Below the pieces are notes generated by a model. That model did no database searches and was not told the origin of the DNA. It worked only from the letters and a program-made list of their open reading frames with translations. Positions 12,880-13,768 of a stretch of DNA of 13,768 bases are shown in pieces. How positions within the stretch are numbered: position 1 is the stretch's first letter; each line of letters opens with the position of its first letter. The translations under genes were made by a program, and so were the position numbers. The stretch is from JBHIBC01 sp046758905. GTDB lineage: Bacteria > Acidobacteriota > Polarisedimenticolia > Gp22-AA2. The stretch is from the NCBI GenBank assembly GCA_046758905.1, contig JBHIBC010000073.1, forward strand, positions 1 to 13,768, written 5' to 3'.

Positions 12880-13422
12880 TCACAGCGCGACGCCCGCACC
12901 CTCCAGCGTTTCCCGGACCCTGAGGTGAAGTTCCTCGATGGTGGCGTCGTTGTCGATCACGGTGTCCGCGAGGCGCAGGGTAGCCAGGAGCTGCTGCCCC
13001 GCCTCGGTGGTCGAGTTCTCCCGCCTCTCCCTGGCGGCGAACTCCTCGAGGGTGGCGCCGTCGCCGACCCGGCCCCTCCTGAGCGAGCGCTCGAAGCGCA
13101 GCTCCAGGGGGGCGTCGACGCCGAGCAGGAGGAATCGGGGCAGGCCTCGCAGCACCGCCACCTCGCCGGGGCTGCGGATCGAGTCGACCACGTCGCGGCC
13201 CCGGAGCCGCGGCAGGATCTTCCGCGCCAGCGCGCCGGGGCCTCCGGCGGACCGCATTCGCACGCCCGTCCGGATCAGGTTGTCACGCGTGGGGGCGAGC
13301 CCCGACCGGGCGGCCTCCTCGCGCACGACGTCGGACAGCGAGTGCAGGTGGAATCCGCGCGTCGAGAGGTACTTCGCCACCTCACCCTTGCCGGAGGCGT
13401 TCGGTCCGGTCAGCCCGATCAC
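12880..13422 (-). CDS. stand-alone P-loop kinase-like protein (UPF0200 / dCMP-deaminase N-domain type)
   Basis: 180 residues forming one P-loop NTPase domain. The Walker A loop is GPNASGKGEV (6-15), of the GKG type seen in adenylate kinase-like and UPF0200 proteins. Family-like blocks are FHLHSLSDVVREE (24-36), the Walker B-region VVDSIRSPGEVAVLR (78-92), FLLLGVDAPLELRFERSLRRGR (97-118, lid-type arginines) and ADTVIDNDATIEEL (151-164). This order matches the nucleotide kinase-like domain that in other bacteria is fused in front of a cytidine/dCMP deaminase domain; here the protein ends after the kinase part. Dephospho-CoA kinase is a related alternative, but the VDSIRSPGEV block argues against classical CoaE. 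The GTG 13422 start has no ribosome site. A CTG at 13458, overlapping the stop of the upstream frame as CTGA and preceded by GAGGAG, would add 12 residues. Substrate and activity are unknown. Confidence 0.75.
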   Translation of the reverse strand: MIGLTGPNASGKGEVAKYLSTRGFHLHSLSDVVREEAARSGLAPTRDNLIRTGVRMRSAGGPGALARKILPRLRGRDVVDSIRSPGEVAVLRGLPRFLLLGVDAPLELRFERSLRRGRVGDGATLEEFAARERRENSTTEAGQQLLATLRLADTVIDNDATIEELHLRVRETLEGAGVAL

Positions 13423-13454
13423 GCAGCGGCCGGGAGGGACGTCGGGGTGGATTC

Positions 13455-13768
13455 TCAGTTCTCCTCGGAGGCGGGGACCTCCGAGGGCTGGCCCGAGCCG
13501 GTCCCCGTCCCGCCGTCGGAGGCGCCGCTCGCGGGCTGCTTCGGGGCGGGCTTCGTCTGGGTGGCGCCGGTGGCCGGCAGCGCCGGCCGCTGCAGGAGCG
13601 GCGCGAAGCGGTTTCTCTTCAGCTGGGATCCGGCCCCGCGTCGCCCGAGGGCCCCTCCCCTGCGGTCGAACTTGCGGCCGGGGGCCGCATAGCCGGGCCG
13701 GGCCGGGCCGGGCGGAGCGAAGACCCCCCCAGGACCGGCGCCTCGGATGGGCCCGGTGGCGGCGGCCC
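13455..13768 (-). CDS. partial: C-terminal part of a disordered Pro/Ala/Gly-rich protein, unknown
   Basis: A minus-strand frame is open from the window edge to TGA 13455, about 104 residues, with no start codon inside the window. The last 54 or so codons all end in G or C, the bias of the real genes here, and the frame stops 32 bases before the next gene on the same strand, so it is probably the 3' end of a true gene. The peptide is low-complexity. A Gly/Pro/Ala stretch (containing GPGGVFAPPG) is followed by a basic patch (RKFDRRGG and QLKRNRFAP), then a Pro/Ala/Ser/Thr/Gly tail ending VPASEEN. No domain, catalytic motif or membrane helix is visible. The more upstream half contains a pentanucleotide repeat and has weaker third-position bias, so part of it might be mis-framed. 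Function cannot be assigned. Confidence 0.55.
   Translation of the reverse strand, partial: AAATGPIRGAGPGGVFAPPGPARPGYAAPGRKFDRRGGALGRRGAGSQLKRNRFAPLLQRPALPATGATQTKPAPKQPASGASDGGTGTGSGQPSEVPASEEN
13692..13711. repeat. pentanucleotide tandem repeat, four GCCGG units
   Basis: Four perfect copies of GCCGG in a row (20 bases), followed by an imperfect fifth unit (GCGG). It lies inside the partial minus-strand frame. Because five is not a multiple of three, gain or loss of a unit would shift that frame. Confidence 0.6.

Noticed and set aside
12925..13692. Plus-strand open frame of 255 codons opposite the kinase-like gene and the partial right-edge frame.
   Set aside because: The minus strand shows a clear P-loop protein. 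The plus-strand translation has no motif.
1..13768. Search for CRISPR repeats, insertion-sequence ends, tRNA genes, integrases, toxin-antitoxin or defence genes.
   Set aside because: No direct-repeat array, transposase or recombinase motif, tRNA-like cloverleaf or defence-type domain was seen. The region reads as ordinary chromosomal backbone with one metabolic module at its left edge.

Overview
The window is a gene-dense stretch of a bacterial chromosome that is very GC-rich (roughly 70% by eye). Genes sit nearly end to end on both strands. I see no rRNA, tRNA, CRISPR array, insertion sequence, integrase or phage gene, and no island-like change in composition. The content (MEP-pathway Dxs, PepA, MoaB, NrnA, gamma carbonic anhydrase, corrinoid methyl-transfer genes) fits a free-living, probably uncultured GC-rich bacterium that can use tetrahydrofolate/corrinoid C1 chemistry. 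I cannot name the phylum from sequence alone. The high GC makes long open frames appear opposite most real genes, and these are rejected.

Layout. (1) 20-2892, plus strand: a pterin-binding methyltetrahydrofolate:corrinoid methyltransferase, then a RACo/DUF4445 reductive activator with an N-terminal [2Fe-2S] domain. This is the right-hand end of a corrinoid methyl-transfer operon whose corrinoid protein and substrate methyltransferase must lie to the left or elsewhere. (2) 2913-4929, minus strand: gamma-carbonic-anhydrase-like protein, NrnA-type DHH phosphoesterase, and a small two-helix membrane protein with a PH-like domain. They are packed as one operon behind a near-consensus sigma-70 promoter (TTGACT-17-TATATT) whose -35 box contains the stop codon of the next gene upstream. 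(3) 5029-12008, minus strand: dxs, pepA, a moaB-family gene, and a 979-residue FAD/Fe-S oxidoreductase. Two of the three junctions are 4-base start/stop overlaps and the other gap is 34 bases. The dxs promoter (TTGACC-18-TATCAT) overlaps the most upstream ATG of the open frame, so translation must start further in, at 12008. (4) 12193-12870, plus strand: a divergent rhomboid protease. (5) 12880-13768, minus strand: a P-loop kinase-like protein related to UPF0200 and the N-terminal domain of some dCMP deaminases, preceded by the C-terminal part of a disordered Pro/Ala/Gly-rich protein that runs off the window and contains a pentanucleotide repeat.

How the genes relate. The clearest functional module is the methyltransferase plus activator: one moves a methyl group between tetrahydrofolate and cobalamin, the other rescues cobalamin oxidised to Co(II). 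The remaining genes are mostly housekeeping (isoprenoid precursors, peptide turnover, molybdenum cofactor, 2-hydroxyacid oxidation, nanoRNA/pAp turnover) sharing tight operons. I see no convincing new defence or mobile system. The points most worth a second look are the corrinoid module, an altered ThDP-site motif in Dxs, the two promoters, the stand-alone kinase domain, and the repeat-bearing partial frame at the right edge.
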